From the NCBI RefSeq assembly GCF_001274635.1, contig NZ_LBGV01000001.1, positions 620,001 to 684,000 on the forward strand: 64,000 nt of DNA, read 5' to 3'. A program made the position numbers and the translations under genes. The DNA is from Persicobacter sp. CCB-QB2 (GTDB lineage Bacteria; Bacteroidota; Bacteroidia; Cytophagales; Cyclobacteriaceae). The notes under the pieces are model-generated. The model saw only the letters and a program-made list of their open reading frames with translations, had not been told where the DNA came from and ran no database searches. Positions 35,320 to 43,839 of this stretch are shown in pieces. Each line of letters starts with the position of its first letter. Position 1 is the stretch's first letter.

Positions 35320-35858
35320 GATAGAGATTTTAAGTAGTAGACACAGTCTCTTAGCATGGGAAATCCCGTTAAAGTGGGATGCTTGAATCGGCCTTTATTG
35401 ATCATGCCAATTTTTTCCATCACGCGAATAGAGGGTTCATTGATTTTTGGGGCGACAGCAAAAATCTCTTTCAGTCCTAGTTGATTTTTCCCATATTCAA
35501 AACAAGCTTCCGCGCCTTCCGGAGCCAGCCCCATTCCCCAAAACTCTTTTTTTAGTCGCCAGCCAATATCAATGCAGGGAGTAAATGGGGCTTTATAGTG
35601 CTGATCGCTCAAGCCGATGAAACCAATAAATTCATTGCTTTCCAATAATTCCACTGCCCAGTAGCAGTATCCTTTTTCTTCCTGCTGCAAGTTCATTTTT
35701 TCCATGAATTGCCGACAATCCTTTTCATCAGGCAAGGTGGGAAAGTGTCGCATCACCTGTTCGTCCTGGTTCATTTGTAATAAAGAGGGGAGGTCATTGT
35801 CCTGCCAGGTTCTGAAACCTAATCTTTGGGTAGTGAAAATATAGGAGGCTTGTTTCAA
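35316..35858 (-). CDS. GNAT-family N-acetyltransferase (RimJ/RimL type)
   Basis: 180 residues. FTTQRLGFRTWQDNDLPSLLQM is the usual start of RimJ/RimL-like acetyltransferases; DIGWRLKKEFWGMGLAPEGAEACFEYG (about 96-122) is the acetyl-CoA binding motif A, and VAPKINEPSIRVMEKIGMINKGRF is motif B. Substrate is unknown (protein N-terminus, or a small amine). The stop codon lies inside the terminal TTAA of MITE copy 3, so the element sits directly on the end of the gene. Confidence 0.88.
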   Translation of the reverse strand: MKQASYIFTTQRLGFRTWQDNDLPSLLQMNQDEQVMRHFPTLPDEKDCRQFMEKMNLQQEEKGYCYWAVELLESNEFIGFIGLSDQHYKAPFTPCIDIGWRLKKEFWGMGLAPEGAEACFEYGKNQLGLKEIFAVAPKINEPSIRVMEKIGMINKGRFKHPTLTGFPMLRDCVYYLKSLS

Positions 35859-36101
35859 AAGGTGATACGTTTTGGATCGAAAATATTCTTTTGGACGGAA
35901 AAAGGGATAGAAGCGATGTTATATAGATTTAATGTTTATGGCTGACTTCAGAAGCGCTGCCCAGAAATGCTTCATCTGTAAGGATTGCGTTTGACTAAAT
36001 GGGACGAATTGTTGACTGAATACGACAAAAAGTCCTCATCTGCATAACTACCTTTGTAATCTTCCGTTTTGATCTTCATATTCGAATTTCGAACTACCCC
36101 A
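35859..36101 (+). other. Spacer between the acetyltransferase gene and the IS elements
   Basis: About 240 bases without genes. It contains the acetyltransferase promoter (minus strand) and runs up to the direct repeat that bounds the IS insertion. A TACCTTTG element at 36049 matches TAnnTTTG but has no partner at the right distance. Confidence 0.5.
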
Positions 36102-36222
36102 AAATATTAATAGAGGTCGGTAGTGGTTTAGCCCCCATATTTTCGGACTTTTTTGATTTTGCCTCTTGTGAGGTCTATTTTTCCATTATAAGTTTGTGTT
36201 AGCAAAGAACGATCGACGGCGA

Positions 36223-37248
36223 TTAATTTACCGAAGGTTGTAATGAATTTGGAGTGTTGGGCCCATTCACATCCTCATTCAAATATCCCTCCCCATTTAG
36301 GGTCGGCATATTTGAGCAAAGAACTTCTCTCTGACTCATAATCCCCGAAAGTTGACTATGGGGTACTGTAAGTCTAAATTTCACCTTTCGCTCGTTTATT
36401 ACTGTGCGTTCAATCAAATCATATTCCCACGCTTTCCAAAACAAATTGGGACTAAGATGAGCTATTGACCCATGTAATCTAACATTGTTATATTTTTCAT
36501 AAAACACTTCTAACCTTTCTCTTAATTCCTCTAAGTTCCAAAATGGCTCTTGTCCCAAGCCCTTCTTAAGAATGCTATGAAAACTTTCAATATGGCCATT
36601 CTCCTGAGGCGTATAAGGATGTGTAAAGGTTTGATGAACACTATTTTCCCTTAAAAATTCTTGAACGCTTTTAGCGCTAAACTGAGATCCATTATCATTC
36701 CTTAATTCAACATGAAGATCCTGTTTCAATAAGTCATTTGGTTGCAAATAGTTCTCTATTACCCTCTCCCAGGCTTTAATAACCATTTTTTGATCCATTT
36801 GATAGCCAACCGACCAATCTAAAATTACTCTTGTAAATGTATCAATAATACTTAATATATAAGCATGACGCCTATGCTCTGTTACCCAAACCATTTTAAT
36901 ATCCATTTCTAAAACCTGCAATGGGCGTTCTGGGCATACACAGCGATATTTGACGTAATTTTTATCACTAACCTTTCTTTTTTCCTGCAGTAAATCTGCT
37001 TCCTTCATCAAACGGAAAACCTTTTTATGATTAATATTATATCCTTCAAGCTTCAATTGACTGGTCATCATACGATAACCATAATCAGTGATTGGATCTT
37101 CTTTTAAGCACTTAATTTGCCCTATTACATCCTCATTGGGCACTACCGAATGCCCCCTTTGGGTTGTAGTAGTGGCTTTTCTGCCTATATGTTTACGTTC
37201 TTTAGTAGGCTGGTAATAGTATTTGTGTTTTGTTATTTGGGCAATCAA
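36223..37248 (-). CDS. IS3-family transposase OrfB (DDE integrase domain)
   Basis: About 341 residues as an open frame. HTH_21-like part (DYGYRMMTSQLKLEGYNINHKKVFRLM) at about 56-82, then the retroviral-type integrase core with the DDE residues in LEMDIKMVW, ELRNDNGSQFSAKSVQEF and NGHIESFHSILK. The frame stays open upstream of 37248 to the frameshift point in orfA, so OrfB is probably made only as an OrfAB fusion by -1 frameshifting at 37323-37329, the usual IS3 arrangement. The TTG start listed here is only the first possible codon in the frame. Confidence 0.92.
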   Translation of the reverse strand: MIAQITKHKYYYQPTKERKHIGRKATTTTQRGHSVVPNEDVIGQIKCLKEDPITDYGYRMMTSQLKLEGYNINHKKVFRLMKEADLLQEKRKVSDKNYVKYRCVCPERPLQVLEMDIKMVWVTEHRRHAYILSIIDTFTRVILDWSVGYQMDQKMVIKAWERVIENYLQPNDLLKQDLHVELRNDNGSQFSAKSVQEFLRENSVHQTFTHPYTPQENGHIESFHSILKKGLGQEPFWNLEELRERLEVFYEKYNNVRLHGSIAHLSPNLFWKAWEYDLIERTVINERKVKFRLTVPHSQLSGIMSQREVLCSNMPTLNGEGYLNEDVNGPNTPNSLQPSVN

Positions 37249-37292
37249 AATAGCTTTATCTCGTTTTAGCCCCAGACCAGTGTATTTTCGTG

Positions 37293-37604
37293 CTATTTCC
37301 GCCCTTTCGTCTGAGGATATTTCTTTTTTAGCAGCTCATCCTTCATTTTGGATTCAAGCTCCTTTTCAGCGATGATTTCCTTTAATAGAGCATTCTCTTT
37401 CTCAAGACGCTTTATCTCCTTTAATTGAGGTATAGTCATCCCGCGAGTGAAACCTGCCTCTCCCATGGTTTCATATTTTTTCACCCAATTTTTATAGGTG
37501 GCTGGATAAACTCCATACTTACTTAGAGTTTCTTCTACTCCTCTTTCCTCGCATTCTTTTAGAATAGCTAGCTTCTCTTCCTTGGTTCGTGTTACTCTTT
37601 TCAT
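37293..37604 (-). CDS. IS3-family transposase OrfA (HTH)
   Basis: 103 residues: KRVTRTKEEKLAILKECEER then GVYPATYKNWVKKYE is the HTH_Tnp_1 DNA-binding domain, followed by a leucine-zipper-like coiled coil (LKEIKRLEKENALLKEIIAEKE). Near its end the in-frame heptamer A-AAA-AAG (37329 to 37323, minus strand) is a canonical -1 slippery site; after slippage the frame reads KKEISSDERAEIARKYTGLG into OrfB. Confidence 0.92.
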   Translation of the reverse strand: MKRVTRTKEEKLAILKECEERGVEETLSKYGVYPATYKNWVKKYETMGEAGFTRGMTIPQLKEIKRLEKENALLKEIIAEKELESKMKDELLKKKYPQTKGRK

Positions 37605-37665
37605 CGGATTTCAAATATTGTAAAAAAAAATTTAAGTCCGACTATTTACGGGGCGGAATCAGTAG

Positions 37666-38559
37666 TTAAATGCATAAAATTTGGGTCTGGTAAATTTTTT
37701 CTGACCTAACCATTCTCGAAATCAGATTATGGAAGATCGTTTCTTTTGTTTGTGAGCGATTTAATCGGTAATTGAATTCACTTAAATACCGATCTACGTG
37801 CTTTTTGCTCACCCATGAAAAGGTTGTTCGAACCCAAGATTTTACCTGATGAATCATCGTGTGTAATGCTTTGAAATTCATCCCATTTTCACTTTTAATC
37901 TGGGTCAATGAATAATCTTCAGCAATTGGATCATACCCTCTCCATTCATCTGCTGTAACCTTTGCATTTGGTGATATATGACGATCAAAAATCTGCCTCA
38001 ACTCCTTACTGGAATAGTCTTTTATTCTCATCGAATACATCCGTTTCACTTTTAAATCTTCCGTTAATTCAAGGGCACAAACAATCTTTTTCTTCTTTGT
38101 ATGATAGCTGCGGCCTATTTTCCCATTTTCCTTTCCTCCAATCACAAATTCGTCAACGTGGACAGTACCCTGCATCGGATGTTGTTCACTTGATTTCATT
38201 GCCTCCCGAACTTTGTGCATAAACATTCTCGCCGTTTTTTCGGTGATTGAATACCTTTTAGCCATATATCTGGCAGAAAAACTCTTAGTCGATGTAGACA
38301 TTTCGAAACAAATAAAAAATGCCTTTCTAATACCAAATTTAACTTTGTGAAAAAGTGTATTTGCCGTTGGTGATTCTGTATGGCTACATTTATTGCAGGT
38401 ACGAGAGTGATTCTTCCGAACCTGACTTGCTCCATGGCCACATTTTCTACAAGTATAACCATGGTCCCATTTTTGTGCCGCTAAATATTCCTGGCACTCT
38501 AAGGCTGATTGGAATTTCGTTGTAAAGGCAATAAGATCCTGTCCCTTGAAAATTTTCAT
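37666..38559 (-). CDS. IS1595-family (ISXO2-like) transposase
   Basis: 297 residues. N-terminal zinc ribbon CRKCGH ... CNKCSH (about 36-60), then the ISXO2-like DDE domain: VHVDEFVIGGKENGKIGRSYHTKKK (about 129-153, first Asp), VTADEWRGYDPIAE (second Asp) and the WVSKKHVDRYLSEFNYRLNR end (Glu and the Asn-Tyr-Arg motif). It moves the IS1595 element by cut-and-paste or copy. Frame intact. It lies next to the Bat operon: its right end is 77 bases before the moxR start. Confidence 0.93.
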   Translation of the reverse strand: MKIFKGQDLIAFTTKFQSALECQEYLAAQKWDHGYTCRKCGHGASQVRKNHSRTCNKCSHTESPTANTLFHKVKFGIRKAFFICFEMSTSTKSFSARYMAKRYSITEKTARMFMHKVREAMKSSEQHPMQGTVHVDEFVIGGKENGKIGRSYHTKKKKIVCALELTEDLKVKRMYSMRIKDYSSKELRQIFDRHISPNAKVTADEWRGYDPIAEDYSLTQIKSENGMNFKALHTMIHQVKSWVRTTFSWVSKKHVDRYLSEFNYRLNRSQTKETIFHNLISRMVRSEKIYQTQILCI

Positions 38560-38696
38560 GATTGTATGGCTTTTACAGTTATAACAACCTATTTTAATAT
38601 GTGTTTACCTACCGGCCTCTAAATATTAATATTGCCAGACTTCCGAACGAATTGCACTTTGCCTATATTAAACATGCAACTGCTAAATGTCTATAT

Positions 38697-39674
38697 ATGA
38701 GCAATATCGAAAATAATACGCTTTCCCAAATCAATCTGTTAGCCGAACGGATGAACGGTACTATCATCGGTCAGGGGCTAGTGGTTCGGAGGATCATCGC
38801 CTGTTTGCTGGCGGATGGTAATATGCTGTTGGAGGGGCTTCCAGGCTTGGCCAAAACCCGTGCAATTAACTCCTTGGCCCACTTCATGGATTTAGGATTG
38901 AGTAGGGTGCAGTTCACACCAGATTTGTTGCCTTCGGATGTTACCGGTACCGAAATTTATCAACCGGATGGAGAGGAAGCTTTTGTTTTCCAGCAAGGTC
39001 CTATTTTCAATAATCTGATTTTGGCGGATGAGATCAACAGGGCTCCGGCAAAAGTACAAGCCGCCTTATTGGAAGCCATGCAGGAGCGTCAGGTGACGGT
39101 AGCGGGTACAACGCATCAGTTACCAGCCCCTTTTTTCGTGATGGCCACTCAAAACCCGATTGAGCAGGAAGGGACTTATCCGCTACCGGAAGCACAGATG
39201 GACCGTTTTCTTTTACATGTGAATGTGGAATATCCAAGTCCGGAGGATGAGTTGAAAGTATTGCGCTTGGTGCGGTCGGAGTCTGCCCCGAAGAACAAGG
39301 TGAAAGTTGAAAAAATAGATCCTCAGGTGATTGCGGAAGCCCGAGCACAAATCAATGAAGTGCAGGTCGCTGAGAATATCGAAAAATATATTGTGGATAT
39401 CATCATGGCTACACGTCAGCCTGAAAAGTACGATGAGGATCTGGCCCGTTGGATTGAAGTAGGTGCTTCACCACGGGCAACGATCGGCCTAGAAATTATG
39501 GGGCGTGTGAATGCCTGGATGGAAGGCCGTGATTTTGTAACCGTGGAGGACATTCGTGCTATAGCGCATGATGTCCTGAGACATCGCATCAGTCTTTCCT
39601 ATGAGGCGAATGCGGATCGAAAGACCGGGAATGAAATTGTGGATTTACTGCTGCGAAAAGTAGCGGTTGCCTAA
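38697..39674 (+). CDS. MoxR-family AAA+ ATPase
   Basis: 325 residues. Walker A variant LLEGLPGLAKTRAINSLA (about 46-63), Walker B LILADEINRAPAKVQAALLEAMQE (about 106-129), then FFVMATQNPIEQEGTYPLPEAQMDRF with sensor 1. MoxR ATPases act with von Willebrand A proteins to assemble or mature other complexes. Start ATG 38697 (MSNIENNTL) is chosen; the in-frame GTG at 38601 lies in the end of the IS element. First gene of the Bat operon. The insertion ends 77 bases upstream, so the original promoter was probably displaced. Confidence 0.93.
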   Translation: MSNIENNTLSQINLLAERMNGTIIGQGLVVRRIIACLLADGNMLLEGLPGLAKTRAINSLAHFMDLGLSRVQFTPDLLPSDVTGTEIYQPDGEEAFVFQQGPIFNNLILADEINRAPAKVQAALLEAMQERQVTVAGTTHQLPAPFFVMATQNPIEQEGTYPLPEAQMDRFLLHVNVEYPSPEDELKVLRLVRSESAPKNKVKVEKIDPQVIAEARAQINEVQVAENIEKYIVDIIMATRQPEKYDEDLARWIEVGASPRATIGLEIMGRVNAWMEGRDFVTVEDIRAIAHDVLRHRISLSYEANADRKTGNEIVDLLLRKVAVA

Positions 39675-39704
39675 TGGCTTTTTTAGGAACTTAAATCATT
39701 TCAT

Positions 39705-40628
39705 ATGAATTATCCGGAAGAGGTAGCCATAGGGGCAAATGCCCTTTTGAGAATGGAATATGCGGTGAATCAGGGAGACTTTCTACCTCCGAAACCGGTA
39801 TTTTCATTGTTAGCAGGAAAGCATGCCTCCAAATTAAGGGGAAGAGGACTGGACTTTGAGGAAGTGCGTCGGTATGTGCCTGGAGATGATATCCGCCATA
39901 TTGACTGGAAAGTTACCGCCCGCACAAAAGTGACGCACAGCAAGGTTTTTAATGAGGAAAAGGAACGTCCTGCCTTTGTGATTTGTGACCAGAGCAGTGC
40001 CATGTTTTTTGGTTCTGTTCGGTATACCAAATCCGTTATTGCTGCGCAGCTGGCGGCCATATCCGCTTTTAAAATATTAAAGCAGGGCGACAGAATCGGA
40101 GGAATTGTCTTTGATGATGACCAGATCGCTTATGTGCAACCCAAGCGAAACCGCAAATCACTGATGTATTTTTTGGATCAGATTGCAGCAAAGAATTTAG
40201 CTCTTCCAAAAAAAACGAGCCTTCAAAAAAATACGGCCATTCTGAACCAGGCTTTGTATCAGGCAGAGACCTCCGTAAGTAAGGATTTTGTAATCACCCT
40301 CATCACGGATATGAATTATGCCAATGAGGAGACTTACGCTCGATTGATTCGTTTGTCGCGTCATAATGATGTCATCATCGTCCATATTTCAGACCCTATG
40401 GATGAGGCGCTGAATGCTTCGGATATGGTAATTACCGATGGTAAAAAGCAATTACTTTGGGATGGGAACCGAAAAAATGCGGGTAAAAAATATGCATCAA
40501 AACAATCCGTATTGTCCGAGAGCCTGGAAAAAATGGAACGTTATGGCATGCCGGTATTGACCCTTAATACTATTGATAGCCTGGAAAAGCAGTTGAATGA
40601 AATATTGACGGAAAGGAGAGGGCGATGA
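39705..40628 (+). CDS. DUF58-domain protein of the Bat operon
   Basis: 307 residues. DUF58 core: GRGLDFEEVRRYVPGDDIRHIDWKVTARTKVTHSKVFNEEKE (about 46-87), then a VWA-like part (PAFVICDQSSAMFFGS; ITLITDMNYA). Members always accompany MoxR and BatA-type proteins; the fold is VWA-like, and the role is probably to bridge the ATPase and the membrane proteins. It begins 30 bases after moxR and overlaps the next gene by four bases (ATGA). Cytoplasmic; no membrane segment. Confidence 0.92.
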   Translation: MNYPEEVAIGANALLRMEYAVNQGDFLPPKPVFSLLAGKHASKLRGRGLDFEEVRRYVPGDDIRHIDWKVTARTKVTHSKVFNEEKERPAFVICDQSSAMFFGSVRYTKSVIAAQLAAISAFKILKQGDRIGGIVFDDDQIAYVQPKRNRKSLMYFLDQIAAKNLALPKKTSLQKNTAILNQALYQAETSVSKDFVITLITDMNYANEETYARLIRLSRHNDVIIVHISDPMDEALNASDMVITDGKKQLLWDGNRKNAGKKYASKQSVLSESLEKMERYGMPVLTLNTIDSLEKQLNEILTERRGR

Positions 40629-41116
40629 GTGTCAGTCAGACTGAAATAGAAATCGGACATCTGATTAAACCTGAGGCTGTACAACAGGATTTTTCTACTC
40701 CTGGCTGGCTGGTACTTTTTGGGGCAATGGGTTTATTAGCCCTGTGGCTGATAATAAGGATGGTGCGCCGATATTGGAAAAATCGGTATCGCCGGGAGGC
40801 CTTACAAGCTCTTGGCCACATAGAAAGCCGGTTTCGGCAGGGAGGTAATGGTCCTGAGGCCATTCAAAATACCAATCGGTTATTAAAACAGGTGGCCATT
40901 ACGGCATATGGCCGGGGCTTGGTGGCCCCATTATTTGGACCGGAATGGTTAAGTTTTTTAAACCAGAAAATGAGCAATCAAGTGTTCCCGGAGCAGGAAA
41001 CCTTATCCCTTTTCAATTTTCATATTTACCAAAAGGAGGTTTCAAGCCAGACAAAGCCTTTAGTGGCTGCCTTTATTCAACAATCAAAAAAGTGGATTCA
41101 TGGACATGAACTTTGA
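40625..41116 (+). CDS. DUF4381-type membrane protein of the Bat operon
   Basis: 163 residues with one membrane helix (WLVLFGAMGLLALWLIIRMVR, about 28-49 here split by charged ends) and a soluble tail. The pattern LLKQVAITAYGRGLVAPLFGPEWLSFLNQ fits the DUF4381 family, found in moxR-bat operons between DUF58 and batA. Overlaps DUF58 by four bases and batA by 17 bases; translational coupling is likely. The function is unknown. Confidence 0.82.
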   Translation: MSVSQTEIEIGHLIKPEAVQQDFSTPGWLVLFGAMGLLALWLIIRMVRRYWKNRYRREALQALGHIESRFRQGGNGPEAIQNTNRLLKQVAITAYGRGLVAPLFGPEWLSFLNQKMSNQVFPEQETLSLFNFHIYQKEVSSQTKPLVAAFIQQSKKWIHGHEL

Positions 41117-42083
41117 AATAGCATACCCCTGGCTCTTCTTTTTATTGCCCTTACCGCTGTTGGTTTATGCGCTACTGCCCCCCTTAAAGAAGAGAAAGAC
41201 GGCATTGAAAGGCGCCTTCTTTTTTCGTTCCGCAGAGGCGATGGGCGTAAAACCACAAGACAGTGCCTGGATTTCGAAAAGAAATATGGTACAATGGTTT
41301 GGACTGGCGGTTTCCTGGGTGGGCATTTTGATCGCCGCTAGTAATCCAAAATTGGTTGGGCAGCCGGACATGAAAGTGAAAACTTCCCGGAGCTTTCTGG
41401 TAGTGGCAGATATTTCTTTCAGTATGGATACCCGCGATTGGGCCGGAACGGATGGGAAAATGTACACGCGTTGGGAGGGGGTAAAGCAGGTATTGGGAGA
41501 CTTTATTGAAAAGCGAAAAGGGGATCGTTTGGGACTAGTTTTCTTCGGATCCAATGCCTATTTGCAGGCACCATTGACGACTGATACCGAGATTATTAAT
41601 TGGTTACTGTCACAGGCAGAAGTGAGCATGGCCGGGCAGATGACAGCCATAGGCAAAGCGATTGGCTTCTCTCATGAATTACTACAAGCCGATTCTCTGG
41701 AGCATAAAGTGATGTTATTATTAACCGATGGTGCCGATAGTGGGGGCGGAATTTCTCCCTTGGATGTGGCCACAGCTGCGGCCAAAGACAGTGTTACAAT
41801 TTACACTTTGGGTATTGGTGATCCGAACGCGCCGAGTGCTGATCTGGATGAGGCGACGCTTAAAGCAATCGCAGAACAAACAGGTGGTCAATATTTCCTG
41901 GCGATGGATGAACAGCAATTGGCACAAGTATATGAAACACTGAATGAGTTGGAGCCTATGGAGTATGAGCAGGAGGAATACCGACCGGAGCAGTTGCTAT
42001 TCATTTACCCATTGGCCTTTAGTTTAATCTCTGCTTTGGTATTAACAATGATCGTTACCCTTTTTAAATTTATTCGAAGATAA
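41100..42083 (+). CDS. batA: BatA, von Willebrand A membrane protein
   Basis: 327 residues. N-terminal aerotolerance-regulator segment (YPWLFFLLPLPLLVYALLPPLKKRK), a second membrane helix (about 64-81), then a VWA domain with the MIDAS motif DISFS (Asp104, Ser106, Ser108) and TDGADSGGG, and a C-terminal helix (FSLISALVLTMIVTLFKF). VWA domain faces the periplasm by this topology. In Bacteroides the bat genes help survival on oxygen; the molecular role is unknown. ATG 41106 is an alternative start two codons in. Confidence 0.92.
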   Translation: MDMNFEIAYPWLFFLLPLPLLVYALLPPLKKRKTALKGAFFFRSAEAMGVKPQDSAWISKRNMVQWFGLAVSWVGILIAASNPKLVGQPDMKVKTSRSFLVVADISFSMDTRDWAGTDGKMYTRWEGVKQVLGDFIEKRKGDRLGLVFFGSNAYLQAPLTTDTEIINWLLSQAEVSMAGQMTAIGKAIGFSHELLQADSLEHKVMLLLTDGADSGGGISPLDVATAAAKDSVTIYTLGIGDPNAPSADLDEATLKAIAEQTGGQYFLAMDEQQLAQVYETLNELEPMEYEQEEYRPEQLLFIYPLAFSLISALVLTMIVTLFKFIRR

Positions 42084-42084
42084 G

Positions 42085-43839
42085 ATGGAGCAGATCAAAA
42101 ACTGGATCATAACATTTCCCTGGGAGCAATTCCACCTGCTTCGTCCACAATGGCTGTGGCTTTTCCTACCTGCTTTTTTGGTGTTTTTGGCCTTATTGTT
42201 TTTGAACCGTGAAAGCGATAAGTGGAAGCAAGTAGTGGCGCCGCATTTGCAGCATTTCATGTTTTCTAAAGGGAAAAAATGGGCGTCCCTATTACCGATT
42301 TTGGGATTCTTACTTACCATGATGCTTGGCATATTTGCCCTGGCCGGTCCGGCTTGGGAGAAAGTAGAGGTGCCCGGCAGTAAGACCAAGGCCGTGACCT
42401 TAATCGCCCTGGACATGTCCCGATCCATGTTGGTGGAGGACCTGTCGCCTAACCGTTTGGAAAGGGCCAAGCTGAAAATTCATGATTATCTGGAATCCTC
42501 TCCGGGTGCCAATACCGGCATGTTGGTGTATGCCGGAACACCCCACATCATTCTACCTCCCTGCTCGGATTATAAAATTCTGGAAAAGCAGATTGAGAAC
42601 TTGAGTGTTGATGTGATGCCTGTGCCCGGGACGAATATAGAATTGATGTTGGCCCTGGCCGATACGGTTTTTAAAAATGTGCAGGCGCCTTCCACCCTGA
42701 TGATCGTCACCGATGAACTCGAGGAGAACGAAGGGGAATTATTAAAAAAATGGGTCAATGGAAACATTCATAAGATCGAAATATTGCCGGTTGCCACCTC
42801 TAAAGGTGGAGCCGTTCCGGGTTATCGGAAGGGAACGATTTTAAAAGATAAACAAAGAAAAGAAGTTTTTTCGGCCAGCTCAGTGTCGCTGTTTAATCAG
42901 TTGGGCATGCATGAAGGGATCACCGTAAATGCCTTAACTTTGGATCCTTCTGATGTGGAAGCCATGGCCAAAAGACAGCGGGAAAGCTTAGAGTTTCAAC
43001 TGGATGATACCGAGAGTGAAGACGAATGGATCGATCAGGGCTATTGGTTATGTTTGCCTTTGCTGCTATTGCTTTTGTTTTGGTTTCGCAGAGGTTGGGT
43101 GTTACAATGGTGCTGGGTTTTCGTATTCTTATTTTCCTCCTGTAGTCCGGATAGCCAATATGCTGATTGGTGGTACAGTCAAGATTATCAGGCACAATAT
43201 AAAGAGCAGCAGGGAGCACTGGAAGAGGCTGTTGAACAATATGAGGAAATGGCACATAAGGCAGCAGTCTATTTTCAAATGGGCGATTATGAATCTGCAG
43301 CCACGCTTTATGCCATGGACAGTACCGTCACAGGAAAATACAATCTGGCTTTGACTTATTCTAAAATGGGGCGCTATCAGCAGGCGCGTGATGCTTTTCA
43401 ACAAGCCTTGGAACTCAATCCGGATTTGGCCGGGGCAGAAGAGGCATTGGCCCGCACGCAGCAGGTGATGTACCAGATTGACTCCCTGAATGCGGCCTTG
43501 GAAAAACAGGGAATCGTTCCGCAGGTCGATGGTTTGGGAGAGCTTCAGGAAAGAGCGCCGCAGACGGAGGATGAGGAGTTGACTTCCGATACGGAAGTAG
43601 ACGAGTTGCCCGGGGAAGGAGATCGGATTACGGATGAGGTCGAGACGGAAATGCGGAAAGCCGAGGAAGCGGATAATCCGGAGGATTTGCCTCAGGATGG
43701 GGAAGAAATTCAGCTGGATCCTTCACAGATATTATTAAAAGAGGTGTCAGACGATCCCTCGGAGTTTTTGAAAAGGCGTTTTGAATATCAAAAAATTCAT
43801 GATTATCCTCATGTAAAAGCAGGAGAAAAGGTATGGTAG
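42085..43839 (+). CDS. BatB-BatC fusion: VWA domain plus TPR protein
   Basis: 584 residues that combine two proteins encoded separately in Bacteroides fragilis. Residues 1-330 are BatB-like: membrane helices near 25-40 and 70-90, a VWA domain with MIDAS DMSRS (Asp110, Ser112, Ser114), and a helix LPLLLLLLFWF (about 323). After a second hydrophobic segment with an internal Cys (WVFVFLFSSC, about 344-353), residues 360-470 carry TPR repeats (AAVYFQMGDYESAATLYAMD, KMGRYQQARDAFQQALEL). An acidic tail ends with FLKRRFEYQKIHDY. One base separates it from batA and it overlaps batD. Confidence 0.9.
   Translation: MEQIKNWIITFPWEQFHLLRPQWLWLFLPAFLVFLALLFLNRESDKWKQVVAPHLQHFMFSKGKKWASLLPILGFLLTMMLGIFALAGPAWEKVEVPGSKTKAVTLIALDMSRSMLVEDLSPNRLERAKLKIHDYLESSPGANTGMLVYAGTPHIILPPCSDYKILEKQIENLSVDVMPVPGTNIELMLALADTVFKNVQAPSTLMIVTDELEENEGELLKKWVNGNIHKIEILPVATSKGGAVPGYRKGTILKDKQRKEVFSASSVSLFNQLGMHEGITVNALTLDPSDVEAMAKRQRESLEFQLDDTESEDEWIDQGYWLCLPLLLLLLFWFRRGWVLQWCWVFVFLFSSCSPDSQYADWWYSQDYQAQYKEQQGALEEAVEQYEEMAHKAAVYFQMGDYESAATLYAMDSTVTGKYNLALTYSKMGRYQQARDAFQQALELNPDLAGAEEALARTQQVMYQIDSLNAALEKQGIVPQVDGLGELQERAPQTEDEELTSDTEVDELPGEGDRITDEVETEMRKAEEADNPEDLPQDGEEIQLDPSQILLKEVSDDPSEFLKRRFEYQKIHDYPHVKAGEKVW

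Larger units (their letters stand above)
36131..37654 (-). mobile_element. IS3-family insertion sequence
   Basis: About 1.52 kb with orfA and orfB on the minus strand. The ends are imperfect inverted repeats: GCCCCCATATTTTCGGACTT at 36131-36150 against GCCCCGTAAATAGTCGGACTT (21 bases, reverse complement of 37634-37654). Both reading frames are intact, so the element could be active. Confidence 0.78.
36102..38631 (-). mobile_element. IS1595-family element with an IS3-family element inside
   Basis: An 11-base direct repeat AAATATTAATA flanks the block (36102-36112 and 38621-38631). Directly inside are inverted ends GAGGTCGGTAG (36113-36123) and CTACCGGCCTC (38609-38619). These fit the ends and target duplication of an IS1595-family element, whose transposase is at 37666. 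The IS3-family element (about 36131-37654) lies between the left end and that transposase, so it probably inserted into the IS1595 element. A second match to the right end lies just after the IS3 (CAGTAGTTAAATGCATA, 37660-37676), so the exact history is uncertain. Confidence 0.65.

Noticed and set aside
38601-38696. Extended N-terminus of MoxR from a GTG at 38601
   Set aside because: The GTG lies in the end of the IS element and the added residues do not look like MoxR; ATG 38697 gives the normal length.
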